DNA of 64,000 nucleotides. Source: JAJDTT01 sp965116695 (GTDB lineage: Bacteria > Acidobacteriota > UBA6911 > RPQK01 > JAJDTT01). Position numbers and translations under genes: made by a program. Below the pieces are notes generated by a model, which saw nothing but the letters and a program-made list of their open reading frames with translations, was not told the origin of the DNA and did not search any database. Positions within the stretch are counted from its first letter, which is position 1; each line of letters starts with the position of its first letter. Positions 24,363 to 34,040 of this stretch are shown here, piece by piece. The stretch spans positions 682,001 through 746,000 of the forward strand of contig OZ220706.1 in assembly GCA_965116695.1 (NCBI GenBank), read 5' to 3'.

Positions 24363-27200
24363 ATGACCACCATGATCCTTGGACAATCGATTCAACCGGT
24401 TACGGTGCGGATGCTGGCCGTGCTGGCGTTGATCTGGAGCGCCGCGCCTCTCGCCGCCGAAGAAAAGGTCTGGACGACAGACTCCTTCCTCGACTTCGCG
24501 GACGGGAGCTTCAGCGACGGGGGAGTCAACACCTACGTCACCGCTCAAGGAGAGGTGGTCCTCATCAAGTTGCTGGACCTGAATCAGGACGGACGCGTCG
24601 ACATCATTTTCCCCAACGACCACGATCCCCACGAGCGGGCGGACCTGTTCATCTACTGGGGGGGAGGCGAGGGATACTCGGCCCAGCGCCGCAGCCGCCT
24701 GCCCACCAACGGGGGCCATGACGGCGCCATCGCCGATCTGGACGGGGATGGCAATGCCGAGTTGATCGTGGCCAACAACTTCAACGGGACCCGCACCGAC
24801 CTGGAATCGTTCATCTACCGCGGCGCCAAGGGAGGTCCCAAGGCCACCGGCCGCAGCGGCCTTCCCACGCGGGGCGCCCGCGCGGTGGCCGTGAAGGATC
24901 TGAACCGGGACGGACACCAGGACATCGTCTTCGCCAACAGCGGATTGGACTACCACGTGACGGTGGACCCTCACAATGAGTCCTTCATCTACTGGGGATC
25001 TTCGGACGGCTTTTCCGCCGAACGGCGGCAGGTCCTGCGGACCGTGAACGGCCGGGACGTGACGGTGGCCGACCTGGACCGGGACGGGTACCTGGACCTG
25101 GTCTTCGCCAACGAAGGAAACACGGACGCGGAGGGAGGCGCCCTCCTCTACTGGGGTACGGCGGACGGAGACTACACCCGCCGCAAGGCGGTCCATCTTC
25201 CCGGCGACCGCTCCTCGGCGGTCGAGGCCGCCGATCTCAACGGGGACGGCTTTCCGGAGATCGTCCTGGCCAATGCCTACCGGCTCAAGACCCGCGAGAT
25301 GGGCATGTACAACATCGTGGATTCGGTGAGTGTGCCCTCGTTCATCTATTGGGGATCGGCCAACGGCTATTCGGTCGATTCAAGGACGTTGCTGCCCACG
25401 GTGGGAGCGTCCGACGTCGCCGCGGGAGACCTGAACCGGGACGGCCACCCCGACCTGGTCTTCGCCAACAAGTCCGGACTGTCGTCCTTCATCTACTGGG
25501 GAGCTCCGGATGGTTATCGCTCCCATCGGCGGACATCGATTCCCACGCTGGCGCCTACTCGCTGCCTGGTGGAGGACCTGGACGAGGACGGTTACCCCGA
25601 ACTGGTCTTCTCGCAGCAAGGCGGGCAGCCTCACGGGAAACCCCCTGCGTACGTCTATTGGGGCAGCCCGGACGGCTACTCGCCCGAGTGGCGGACCGAG
25701 CTGCCGACGTTCGAGGCTACCGGGGTCCAGGCGGGAGACCTGGACGGAGACGGCAGCAAGGACCTGGTCTTCGTCCATGCCGCCGATACCACCCACGGCA
25801 TCCCGGCTTACATCTACTGGGGCGGACCCAAGGGGCGATTCGAGCCGTCTCGCCGGCAATTGCTGCCCACAGGCAACGGATACTGTTCCAGCGCAGACAT
25901 CAACCGGGACGGCCATGTGGATCTCCTGTTTCCTGGCGTCTACGGGGAGAACCCGGGTCCGACCATCTACTGGGGATCGGGTTCCGGGTACTCCGGGTCC
26001 AATCGGACCGTTCTAGCGACCGGCAACAGCTTTTCTTCCCGGCTCGCCGACTTCAACCGGGACGGTTACCTGGACGCCGTCTTCACCCAGTGGCGCCCGG
26101 GTACCGAGGCCACCAGCCTCTACTGGGGCGGCCCGGAGGGATTCTCCAACGGCAACCGCTTCATCTTCCGGATCGGCAGCATTCGGGAGCACACCATCGG
26201 CGACCTCAATCGTGACGGTTGGATCGATGTGATCTTCAGCGGGACCCTCAACAAGGTGGTGGTCTATTGGAACAGTCCGCTGGGATTCGACAATGAGCGC
26301 AAGTCCGAATTGCCTTCTCGGGTTTCGGTTGGCGTGGAGGTCGCCGATCTGGATGGAAACGGCTTTCTGGACGTGATTGCCTCCAACCTCTACGACCGGG
26401 ATCCGGCGCCGGGCAAACCCCGGTCCTTCGGCGGCTCCGCAGAGGGGGACACCTTCATCTACTGGGGCGGTTCGAAAGGCTACTCTGAATCGAACCGGGC
26501 CATCCTGCCTTCGGTGGGAAACTCTTCCGCCGCGGTGGCCGACCTGAACGGGAACGGGTTCCTGGACCTGGTCCTGAGCAGCTACCACGCTGGCTATACG
26601 CGCAGCCACCCCTCCAGGATCTACTGGAACGGTCCCTCCGGGTTCGACCCTTCGCGCAAAATGGAGATTCCCAGCAACTCCGCTTCGGGGGTCCTCGCCA
26701 ACGACTTCGACCTGGACGGCCACGTGGACATCCTGTTCGCCTGCCACTCCAAGCAGGGAAACCACCGGAACGACGCCTTCCTCTACTGGGGCGGACCGGA
26801 GGGTTTCTCCACCGAGCGCCGGACTTCCCTGCCGGTCCTGGGGCCCCACCACCTTGCCTCCGATCCGGGCCACGCCTATGATCGGGGCCATCGTTACGAC
26901 TACATTTCTCCGCCGTTCGACGCCGGTTCCGTGGAGCGTTTGGGAACCATCTCCTGGGAGGGGGAGACCCCCTTCCAATCCGGTCTGGAATTCCAGGTGC
27001 GCTGGGCCGCCACACGGGAGGGGCTGGAGTCAGCCTCATGGATGGGACCGGCCGGCTTGGAGAGCTACTACAAGCAGTCCGGCTCCCAGCTACCGGACCC
27101 CGGCGAGGGCACCCGTTGGATCCAATACAAGACCAGCCTCCTCAGTCCCGGCGCAGCCAATTCCCCGGTCCTGGACTCGGTCTCCATCAGTTATCGGTAG
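24363..27200 (+). CDS. Secreted FG-GAP/VCBS repeat protein
   Basis: 945 residues. The first ~35 residues contain a hydrophobic stretch ending in PLAAEE, a likely signal peptide. I count 14 calcium-loop motifs of the form D-(L/I/F)-(N/D)-x-(D/N)-G, e.g. DLNQDGRVD, DLDGDGNAE, DLNRDGHPD and DFDLDGHVD, each followed by a FIYWG-type strand. This implies two seven-bladed propellers or one large one. A beta-sandwich tail follows (about 850-945). It is probably an extracellular or surface calcium-binding adhesion or scaffold protein. Its TAG stop is the first codon of a hairpin element. Confidence 0.85.
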   Translation: MTTMILGQSIQPVTVRMLAVLALIWSAAPLAAEEKVWTTDSFLDFADGSFSDGGVNTYVTAQGEVVLIKLLDLNQDGRVDIIFPNDHDPHERADLFIYWGGGEGYSAQRRSRLPTNGGHDGAIADLDGDGNAELIVANNFNGTRTDLESFIYRGAKGGPKATGRSGLPTRGARAVAVKDLNRDGHQDIVFANSGLDYHVTVDPHNESFIYWGSSDGFSAERRQVLRTVNGRDVTVADLDRDGYLDLVFANEGNTDAEGGALLYWGTADGDYTRRKAVHLPGDRSSAVEAADLNGDGFPEIVLANAYRLKTREMGMYNIVDSVSVPSFIYWGSANGYSVDSRTLLPTVGASDVAAGDLNRDGHPDLVFANKSGLSSFIYWGAPDGYRSHRRTSIPTLAPTRCLVEDLDEDGYPELVFSQQGGQPHGKPPAYVYWGSPDGYSPEWRTELPTFEATGVQAGDLDGDGSKDLVFVHAADTTHGIPAYIYWGGPKGRFEPSRRQLLPTGNGYCSSADINRDGHVDLLFPGVYGENPGPTIYWGSGSGYSGSNRTVLATGNSFSSRLADFNRDGYLDAVFTQWRPGTEATSLYWGGPEGFSNGNRFIFRIGSIREHTIGDLNRDGWIDVIFSGTLNKVVVYWNSPLGFDNERKSELPSRVSVGVEVADLDGNGFLDVIASNLYDRDPAPGKPRSFGGSAEGDTFIYWGGSKGYSESNRAILPSVGNSSAAVADLNGNGFLDLVLSSYHAGYTRSHPSRIYWNGPSGFDPSRKMEIPSNSASGVLANDFDLDGHVDILFACHSKQGNHRNDAFLYWGGPEGFSTERRTSLPVLGPHHLASDPGHAYDRGHRYDYISPPFDAGSVERLGTISWEGETPFQSGLEFQVRWAATREGLESASWMGPAGLESYYKQSGSQLPDPGEGTRWIQYKTSLLSPGAANSPVLDSVSISYR

Positions 27201-27224
27201 GAGGGGGGACTTGTAGTCCCCCTC
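27198..27224 (+). repeat. Dispersed hairpin element, possible terminator
   Basis: TAGGAG, then stem GGGGGAC (27204-27210), loop TTGTA, stem GTCCCCC (27216-27222) and a T-rich tail (TCTTTCTC). The TAG is the stop codon of the FG-GAP gene. The tail would let it act as a terminator. Confidence 0.75.
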
Positions 27225-27290
27225 TTTCTCCCGTATCGCTTTTCCGGGCATTGCAAACCCCCGCTCTAGGTTACGGGTCGGCCCTTAAAA

Positions 27291-27316
27291 GGGGGGACAA
27301 GGATGTCCCCCCTCCT
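27291..27316 (-). repeat. Dispersed hairpin element, inverted
   Basis: Stem GGGGGGAC, loop AAGGAT, stem GTCCCCCC, then TCCTAT. Read on the minus strand it starts ATAGGAG with loop ATCCTT. It faces the element at 27198 in opposite orientation, giving an inverted pair about 70 bases apart. Confidence 0.75.
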
Positions 27317-27370
27317 ATTTATCTCCTATTTTATCAATAGATATATCCAGCCCCATGAGACAATACCTCA

Positions 27371-28684
27371 ATGAAAAAGATCGCTGAATTCTTCAAGTTC
27401 GAGCAGGAGAACACGAACTGGCGGACCGAGATCACCGGAGGCGCCACCACGTTCATGACCATGGCCTACATCGTGGTCGTGAACCCCGCCATACTGTCCG
27501 ATGCCCTGGGCAAGGAGATGCTCGGCGAGCTGTTGTTCGCCACCTGCGCGGCCGCCGCCCTCGCCACGCTCCTGATGGGCCTCCTGGCCAACTACCCTTT
27601 CGCCCTGGCCCCCGGAATGGGACTCAACGCCTTTTTCGCCTACACCATCGTCCTGGGCATGGGAGTGGATTGGAAGCTGGCCCTGGGCGTGGTCCTGGCT
27701 TCCGGGCTGCTGTTTCTGCTGTTGACCGTCTTGCGGGTCCGGGAGGCGATCATCAACGCGGTTCCGGACACCCTGAAAAGAGCGGTGGCGGCCGGGATCG
27801 GTCTCTTCATCGCGTTCATCGGCCTGAAGAACGCGGGCCTCATCGTCGACAATCAGGCCACACTGGTGAGCCTGGGCGAGGTCCGTTCCTGGTCCGTCGG
27901 ATTGGCCCTTGTAGGGCTGCTGGCGATCGGCGTGATGATGGCGCGCGGAATTCGCGGCGCGATCCTGCTGGGAATGATGGGCGTGACCCTGCTGGCCATG
28001 ATCTTCGGGGCAGCGCCGTGGCCAACCGGTCTGGTCAGCATGCCGGTCTGGCCGGTCAATCTCTTCGGCGAAGCCGTACGTCACCTGCCCCAGACCCTGA
28101 ACGTGGCGTTCATCGAGGTGATCCTGGCCCTGCTCTTCGTGGACCTCTTCGACACCATGGGGACGCTCTTGGGGTTGTCCGAGAGGTCCGGCTTCCTGGA
28201 CCAGCGGGGACGGCTGCCGCGAGCCAACCGCGCGCTGCTCTCCGATTCGGTGGGTACCGTCTGCGGCAGCGTCATCGGGACGTCGACGGTGACCACCTAT
28301 ATCGAGAGCGCCGCCGGCATCTCTTCCGGTGCCCGGACCGGTTTCTCCAGCGTCGTGGTCAGCGGCCTGTTCGCCGCCGCGTTGTTCCTGACGCCCTTGG
28401 TCCAGTCAGTGCCCACGTTCGCCGCCGCCCCGGCGCTGGTGGTGACCGGCGTGCTGATGATGGGCGCCGCCGCGCGGATCCGGTGGAATGACGTCTCGGA
28501 GGCGGTGCCGGCCTTCCTCACGCTGATCGCCATCCCGCTGACCTTCAGCATCGCCGACGGACTGGCACTGGGATTCATCTCCTATCCCATCGTCAAGCGG
28601 TTGAGCGGACGAGGCGGCGAGGTGCATTGGCTGGTCGACGTCCTGGCGGTGGTCTTCATCGCCAAGTACGTTTTCATCGGTTAG
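27371..28684 (+). CDS. Purine permease, NCS2/AzgA family
   Basis: 437 residues with 12-14 membrane helices. The N-terminal NWRTEITGGATTFMTMAYI, the substrate-binding NPAILSDAL region, APGMGLNAFFAYT and LLFVDLFDTMGTL are characteristic of AzgA-like adenine, guanine and hypoxanthine permeases, a separate branch of NCS2. It imports nucleobases by proton symport at the inner membrane. The 3' end overlaps the stop region of the convergent fusion gene by 11 bases, so the two transcripts oppose each other. Confidence 0.9.
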   Translation: MKKIAEFFKFEQENTNWRTEITGGATTFMTMAYIVVVNPAILSDALGKEMLGELLFATCAAAALATLLMGLLANYPFALAPGMGLNAFFAYTIVLGMGVDWKLALGVVLASGLLFLLLTVLRVREAIINAVPDTLKRAVAAGIGLFIAFIGLKNAGLIVDNQATLVSLGEVRSWSVGLALVGLLAIGVMMARGIRGAILLGMMGVTLLAMIFGAAPWPTGLVSMPVWPVNLFGEAVRHLPQTLNVAFIEVILALLFVDLFDTMGTLLGLSERSGFLDQRGRLPRANRALLSDSVGTVCGSVIGTSTVTTYIESAAGISSGARTGFSSVVVSGLFAAALFLTPLVQSVPTFAAAPALVVTGVLMMGAAARIRWNDVSEAVPAFLTLIAIPLTFSIADGLALGFISYPIVKRLSGRGGEVHWLVDVLAVVFIAKYVFIG

Positions 28685-31600
28685 ATCTCCGTTCCAGCTC
28701 CCGGCGGGCGAGGCGTTTGACCGCTCTCAGATCCAGTTTTCCGGTCCCCAACAGGGGAAGCTGTTCGGTCCTGACGAACCGGTCCCGGCGCGGGATGTAG
28801 AGATTGGGCAGCCCCATCTTGGCGAACCGCTCCATCACCGGTCCGACCCGGATATCGTCGAGCGTGTGCACCACGGCCAGGGCTTCCCCCTTTTTCTCGT
28901 CCGGGATTCCGGTGACGGCAAAAACCTGCTCTTCCGATTCGGCCGCCTGATGCAGCAACTCCTCCACTCGCCCGTGGGGAACCATCTCGCCGCCGATCTT
29001 GGAAAAGCGGGCGAGCCGATCGGTGATCTTCACGAAGCCGTCCTCGCTCACCAGCCCGATGTCGCCGGTCACGTACCAGCCGTCCCGCATCGCCTTCCGG
29101 GTCAGGTCGTCCCGGCCCAGATAGCCCTTCATCAGATTGGGTCCCTTGACCAGCAACATGCCGGGAGTCCCTGCCGTCAACGGTTCGAAGGTGTCGGGGT
29201 CCACCACCCGTACTGCCACCCCCGGCAGGGGCTGGCCCACGGTTCCCGGCCGCGAACCGGGCTGGAAGAACCCGGGTGCCCGGTAGTCGGGGACACCCAC
29301 GGAGACGACCGGAGCGCATTCGGTGGTCCCATAGCCCTCCAGCGGCCGCAAACCGAACTGTTCCTGGAAGGCCACGGCCAGCTTCTCCGGCAGCTTCTCG
29401 GCCCCGGTCAACAACAGCCGCACCGACCCGAGCTGGGCGGGCGAACAAAGGCGCATGTAGATCCGCAGGAAGGTCGGCGTGGCCATGAGGATGCTCACAT
29501 GGTAACGCTTTACGAGCCGGCCTACGGCCGTACCGTCCAGCGGATTGGGATGCAAGGGTAGAGCCAGGCCCTTTCTGGCCGCGAACCAGAAGACCACGTA
29601 GCCGAAGGAATGGAAGAAAGGCAGGATGCCCAGAATCCGGTCGGTCGGTTTCGTCCGGAGTACCTGTTCGACAGCCGCGATGTTGGAATCCAGGTTGAAC
29701 TGGGTGAGCATCACTCCCTTGGGCTCTCCGGTGCTGCCGCTGCTGAAGATGATGGTCATGACGTCGTGGGGACCGGGGACCCGGACGGCGCCGCAGAGCC
29801 TTTCCAACCAGCGGCTGGGGAGAAACAGGGCCGCAAACAGGCTCGTGACCCGTTGTCCGGCACCGATGCCTTCCGCCAGTTCCTCCAGGTACACGAGCCG
29901 GACATTTTCGGGAGGAGTCAGCTCTGCCTTCCGTAGAAAGGTACGGCTCGTGACGACGGTCTTGAGACCCGATTGGCTGACGGCCGATTCCATTCCGTGA
30001 CGGCCTGCGGTGTAGTTCAGGTTGACGGTTACCCGGCAGGCCAGCGCTGCGGCAAGGTTCACCAGGGCTGCGGGGACGGTGGGCGGCAGCAGAATCCCCA
30101 CCCTCTCCTGTTCGGACCATACTGATCTGAGAGCCCGAGCCAGGGCGACGGCTCCGGTCAGCGCCTTGATGCGGACCAGGTGAGGCCGGCTCTCATCGGC
30201 GTAAGCGAGAGCCAGTGGACGCATCCTGGCCTTGCGGATGAAGGCCCGGTGCAAAGGACGGAAGCCCTCCTGGCGCTGGTTCCATGCCGCGCAGGACAGC
30301 TCCTGGACGGCTTGGCGAATCGTGCTCACGCCGGTCTTCGAAGGCAGAGGAGATCCGAAGGCGCACGTGACCTGGTAAGGGATCTCCCACGGAATCTTGA
30401 AAACGAACCGGTTTCGCTCGTAGCTGAAGATGCTCCCCCAGAGCCGGTCCAGGTAAACGGGGATGATGGGTGCCTTCCGGTTCCGGACGATCCGCTTCAG
30501 GCCCCGATTGAAGGGCAACAAGGTTCCGGTTCGGCTGATCTGTCCCTCGGGAAAGATACAGACCAACTCACCCTGATCCAGGAGTCTTCCGGCATCCCTC
30601 AGGGCTCGTAAAATCTGTCGCGGTCCCTCTGAAGAAGAAATGGGTATGCACCCCAACGACTTCATAAAAGGCTTGAAGTAAAATCGTTCATAGTACTCTC
30701 GATGAACGATAAATCGGATCGGACGATCAATCACGGCAAGCAGCAGTCCGAAATCGATTAAGGAGACGTGGTTGGGGACCAGTAGCGCTCCCCCCTTTTC
30801 CGGGACGTGTTCCCGGCCCACGACCCGGAGCCGGTACAGCGAGTGCGTGGCCAGGACCAGCAGCAAACGCAACAGGACGTCGGGAAGCAGGCTGACGGCC
30901 CAGACCATACCCGCCGAGAGCGCCAATGCCGCCACCAGCATGATCGATACCGGGGAGAGCCCCAGCGCGCCCAAGCCCGCCGCTCCCAGCGATCCCGCCG
31001 TTATCCCCGCAAAAATCCAGACGTTGGCCAGCGCGATGACGGCTCCCCGGTGCTGGTCCGGAGCCCGCCATTGGAGCAGGGAGTTCAGCGGCACGATGAT
31101 CATGCCGCTGGCTATGCCCAGAGCGGCCGAAAAGGCCAGCAGCCCGTAGAACCCGGGCACGACGAGAGCCATCAGCAGGCAGTTCCCCGCCATCAAAACG
31201 GCGCCCAGAGGGATCACGCCGTACTCGACCCGGCCCCGGGAGACCCGGGCGGTGATCAGGCTGCCGGCGCCGACTCCGAGGCCGAACAGGGCCAGGGGGA
31301 TTCCGGCATGGGTGTCGGAAAGGCCCAGGACCGACTTGACGTAGACCAGGATGTCCTGACCCAGGAGGCTCGCGATGGTCCAGTAGACGACCGAGCCGGC
31401 CACGGCCAAGTTCAGAACGCGCTCGTGACGAATGGCTCGCCAAGCGGTGCGGATGGTTTCTCCCAGGTTTCCTTCGGCACGTGCGGCCGGCACCCTGGGA
31501 AGCCGCAAGGAGATGATGAGACCCGCCACTGCCGTTGGAACCAGGACCGCCGCCGCGGTCCAGGCCGCCTCTCCCGAGAGATCCAGCAGCAGGCCGCCGG

Positions 31601-32102
31601 ATGCCGTTCCCAGGATGATGGCCAGGAAGGTCCAGGTTTCCAGGTGGGCGTTCCCCGCGGTGAGCCGCTCGTGAGGCAGCATCTCGGGCAGGATCCCGTA
31701 CTTGGCGGGGCTGAAGAGAGCGCTCTGCAAGCCCATGAGACCCAGGATCACCAGTGGAAACAGCGTCGAGCCGGGAGCCGCGTAGAGGCAGAGGGCCGCA
31801 CCGCCCATGAGCGTGACTTCCGCCAGCTTCATGGCAATGATGACGGTCCTCTTGCTGACCCGGTCGGCCACGAGGCCCGCCGGGAGGGAGAAGACCATGA
31901 GGGGGATGGTCAGGACGCAGAAGGCGATGGCGGTCTGGAGCTGGGCGGCGGACTGGTATTCGGGTCCTCCGGGCGGCAGGTGCGCCGTGGAGGCTTTGAT
32001 CGCGAGGAAGGTGACGATCAACTTCCAGGCGTTGTCGTTGAAGGCTCCGAAGAACTGGGCGATCAGGAGGAACTTCAGACCGGCCGTCGTGTTCTTTGCC
32101 AT
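28674..32102 (-). CDS. aas: Aas-like fusion: MFS transporter, PlsC acyltransferase and acyl-ACP/acyl-CoA ligase
   Basis: 1142 residues in three domains. Residues 1-405 are a twelve-helix MFS lysophospholipid transporter (LplT-like). Residues ~415-600 are a PlsC acyltransferase with NHVSLID (His-x4-Asp) and FPEGQISRTG. Residues ~640-1130 are an AMP-forming ligase with IIFSSGSTGEPKG, GYGTTECAP and YVTGDIG. In E. coli LplT and the bifunctional Aas are separate; here all are fused. The protein would flip lysophospholipid inward and re-acylate it with a fatty acid it activates itself. The start ATG is followed upstream by a hairpin element. Confidence 0.9.
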   Translation of the reverse strand: MAKNTTAGLKFLLIAQFFGAFNDNAWKLIVTFLAIKASTAHLPPGGPEYQSAAQLQTAIAFCVLTIPLMVFSLPAGLVADRVSKRTVIIAMKLAEVTLMGGAALCLYAAPGSTLFPLVILGLMGLQSALFSPAKYGILPEMLPHERLTAGNAHLETWTFLAIILGTASGGLLLDLSGEAAWTAAAVLVPTAVAGLIISLRLPRVPAARAEGNLGETIRTAWRAIRHERVLNLAVAGSVVYWTIASLLGQDILVYVKSVLGLSDTHAGIPLALFGLGVGAGSLITARVSRGRVEYGVIPLGAVLMAGNCLLMALVVPGFYGLLAFSAALGIASGMIIVPLNSLLQWRAPDQHRGAVIALANVWIFAGITAGSLGAAGLGALGLSPVSIMLVAALALSAGMVWAVSLLPDVLLRLLLVLATHSLYRLRVVGREHVPEKGGALLVPNHVSLIDFGLLLAVIDRPIRFIVHREYYERFYFKPFMKSLGCIPISSSEGPRQILRALRDAGRLLDQGELVCIFPEGQISRTGTLLPFNRGLKRIVRNRKAPIIPVYLDRLWGSIFSYERNRFVFKIPWEIPYQVTCAFGSPLPSKTGVSTIRQAVQELSCAAWNQRQEGFRPLHRAFIRKARMRPLALAYADESRPHLVRIKALTGAVALARALRSVWSEQERVGILLPPTVPAALVNLAAALACRVTVNLNYTAGRHGMESAVSQSGLKTVVTSRTFLRKAELTPPENVRLVYLEELAEGIGAGQRVTSLFAALFLPSRWLERLCGAVRVPGPHDVMTIIFSSGSTGEPKGVMLTQFNLDSNIAAVEQVLRTKPTDRILGILPFFHSFGYVVFWFAARKGLALPLHPNPLDGTAVGRLVKRYHVSILMATPTFLRIYMRLCSPAQLGSVRLLLTGAEKLPEKLAVAFQEQFGLRPLEGYGTTECAPVVSVGVPDYRAPGFFQPGSRPGTVGQPLPGVAVRVVDPDTFEPLTAGTPGMLLVKGPNLMKGYLGRDDLTRKAMRDGWYVTGDIGLVSEDGFVKITDRLARFSKIGGEMVPHGRVEELLHQAAESEEQVFAVTGIPDEKKGEALAVVHTLDDIRVGPVMERFAKMGLPNLYIPRRDRFVRTEQLPLLGTGKLDLRAVKRLARRELERRSNR

Positions 32103-32105
32103 GTT

Positions 32106-32132
32106 AGGAGGGGGGACTTTCCTGTCCCCCCT
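32106..32132 (+). repeat. Dispersed hairpin element, hexaloop type
   Basis: AGGAG, stem GGGGGGAC (32110-32117), loop TTTCCT, stem GTCCCCCC (32124-32131). It lies four bases upstream of the fusion gene start, within its leader, and could affect its translation. Confidence 0.75.
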
Positions 32133-32160
32133 TGCTCTTCGTTTTCTAGTTTCACCGGAG

Positions 32161-32421
32161 TCCGGCGCCTGGAAAGGGCGCCGCTCCTGTCCGGCGCCTG
32201 GAAAGGACGCCGCTCCTGTCCGGCGCCTGGAAAGGACGCCGCTCCTATCCGGCGCCTGGAAAGGACGCCGCTCCTGTCCGGCGCCTGGAAAGGACGCCGC
32301 TCCTATCCGGCGCCTGGAAAGGACGCCGCTCCTGTCCGGCGCCTGGAAAGGACGCCGCTCCTATCCGGCGCCTGGAAAGGACGCCGCTCCTGTCCGGCGC
32401 CTGGAAAGGGCGCCGCTCCCA
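32161..32421. repeat. 29-bp tandem repeat array, nine copies
   Basis: Nine perfect-length copies beginning TCCGGCGCCTGG, at 32161 and every 29 bases to 32393. Each can fold through GGCG/CGCC with a TTTCC-type loop on the minus strand. The first and last copies carry a GGGCGCC right arm (perfect 6-bp stem), while the seven inner copies carry GGACGCC. The copy junctions read CCTGT or CCTAT, alternating from the second junction on, which points to duplication of a 58-bp dimer. A partial unit (GTCGCCGCTCCTA) follows and reaches the stop codon of the next gene. Confidence 0.9.
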
Positions 32422-32431
32422 GTCGCCGCTC

Positions 32432-34015
32432 CTAGGGCTGAAACTGGAAGGAAAAGAGCTTGGCGTTCTTGAAGTGGAACCTGAGCTGTACGGGCGTACC
32501 CTCCAGTCCTCCCACGTCTTTTCTTCCCTGCCAGCTCATGCGGTGACGGCCGGTGGTCCGGATCGGATCGGAGTCCTCCATGGTGAAGCCCGGGACGGGC
32601 CGCTGGTTCGAGTCCAGGATCTCCACCCGGAGTTCGGGAATGCCTGATCCCCAGTTGTGCTTGGCCGCCTCCATGGTCACGTAGAGGCCGTCCCCCTGGA
32701 AGCTGAAGGGCCGGGTCACCAGGCGTCCGGGGTGGAGCTTGCCCGCGTCCACCGAAACGAACCCGTCCCGGGGGACGGTGGCCAGACCGATGGCGAAGAT
32801 GCCCTTGTCTCCCTTCTCGTGCAACGCATCGGCGCCGCGCCAGTTCCCGCCGTAGTAGTAGACCAGGACCTTGTCCTTGTGGACGATGGGGGCCTGAAAG
32901 ACATAGACGGTGGATTCGTCGAAGTCCCCGAAGTCTCCCAGCCGGATGAAGGGCTCCCGGTAGTTGCGCTCGTAGTGGAGTCCGTCGCGGCTCATGGCCA
33001 GCTCGGGGTAGTGCCAAGTCTTGGTGGTCCGGAAGATCTCGATGATGGACAGGTAGATCCCGTCGTAGTCGAAGGCAGCCATGGCGTAGAACTCGGTGTC
33101 GGGCGAGTCGTGCTCATCGGGCAGGACGATCAACTGGTCGCGGCTCCAATGGATCAGGTCGGGACTCTCGGCCCGGCCGATGAGCCGTTTCCCCAGGAGA
33201 CACGCGCGGTGGATGCAGCTCTCGATGTGGGCAGCGTACACCTTCCGGATGGGATCCCATCCCATGAACACGGTGGGTCCCCACCGTCCCGGCACCGGAG
33301 ACGTGTCGATGACCGGGTTGTTCTCGTAGGGCGTCCAGTTGAATCCGTCGGGCGAGTGGTACAGGTCCAGCATGAAACCCGGATTCCCGGGGGACCCGCG
33401 CCGGTGCCCGAGGGAGACGTACCGCTTGGCCGGGTCGGTGGCATTGGGGTCGCGGAAGGTGGGAACCCGGCTCTCCTCGGGCAGGATGTTGTTGCGGGTC
33501 GAGCCGTTGAATTCCACCTTCCCGAGACTCGGCTTCTCCCAGATCACGCCGTCCCGCGAGGTGGCGAAACAGGTCAACCACACGTCGCCGTTGGAGTTGC
33601 CGACGAAACTGTAGCTCTCCGCCGACCAGACCTTTTCGCGAACCACGCCCTCATCGGTCCACTTGTAGTCGGTGATGGAGGCGCCCTTCTTGACCTTGAA
33701 ATCGTTGTTGCTCCGGTACCACATCTTGAACACGCCCTCTTCCTCGTCGTAATAGACGCGGCTGAGGCCGAGATAGTGCCCCTCCCACGGACGGTCGGAG
33801 ACGATGAGGGGATTGTTCGGGTGCTTCTGCGCCGGATTGAGCACCTGCTTGGCATTGGACAGGTGCTGAATCATGTAGTCGTCCACGAAAAGCTGGGTCC
33901 GGGAGCCGATTTCGGCGAGCCCCGAACCCGTATCGGCGCCAGCACCGAACGCGGCCGGTCCGGCTGCCAGCATCAGAGCCAATCCGATGATCCAAGTTGT
34001 TCCTTGATGTCTCAT
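32432..34015 (-). CDS. Exported five-bladed-propeller glycosidase-like protein
   Basis: 527 residues with a signal peptide (MRHQGTTWIIGLALMLAAGP, cleavage near AFGAGA) and AAGGAGA ribosome site. RTQLFVDDYMI, SDRPWEGHYLG, FKMWYRS and TSRDGVIWEKPSLG match the pattern of GH32/GH43/GH68-type propellers that begin with a LFVDDF(L/M)I block. The second half has another set of propeller strands and a C-terminal beta-sandwich ending LRFHFKNAKLFSFQF. The genes at 51546 and 59590 encode paralogues with the same start block and ending. It likely acts on a glycan outside the cytoplasm. The catalytic residues are not assigned. Confidence 0.7.
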   Translation of the reverse strand: MRHQGTTWIIGLALMLAAGPAAFGAGADTGSGLAEIGSRTQLFVDDYMIQHLSNAKQVLNPAQKHPNNPLIVSDRPWEGHYLGLSRVYYDEEEGVFKMWYRSNNDFKVKKGASITDYKWTDEGVVREKVWSAESYSFVGNSNGDVWLTCFATSRDGVIWEKPSLGKVEFNGSTRNNILPEESRVPTFRDPNATDPAKRYVSLGHRRGSPGNPGFMLDLYHSPDGFNWTPYENNPVIDTSPVPGRWGPTVFMGWDPIRKVYAAHIESCIHRACLLGKRLIGRAESPDLIHWSRDQLIVLPDEHDSPDTEFYAMAAFDYDGIYLSIIEIFRTTKTWHYPELAMSRDGLHYERNYREPFIRLGDFGDFDESTVYVFQAPIVHKDKVLVYYYGGNWRGADALHEKGDKGIFAIGLATVPRDGFVSVDAGKLHPGRLVTRPFSFQGDGLYVTMEAAKHNWGSGIPELRVEILDSNQRPVPGFTMEDSDPIRTTGRHRMSWQGRKDVGGLEGTPVQLRFHFKNAKLFSFQFQP

Positions 34016-34040
34016 TTCTTTCTCCTTGTCCCGATGGAAC

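Noticed and set aside
32161..32421. Possible CRISPR array
   Set aside because: Units are directly adjacent with no unique spacers, the period is 29 bp in all and no cas gene is in the window.
30807..32435. 542-codon plus-strand open frame with repeats such as APGKDAAP
   Set aside because: It runs antisense to the MFS-PlsC-ligase gene and then through the 29-bp array; composition is that of a shadow frame and of the repeat.
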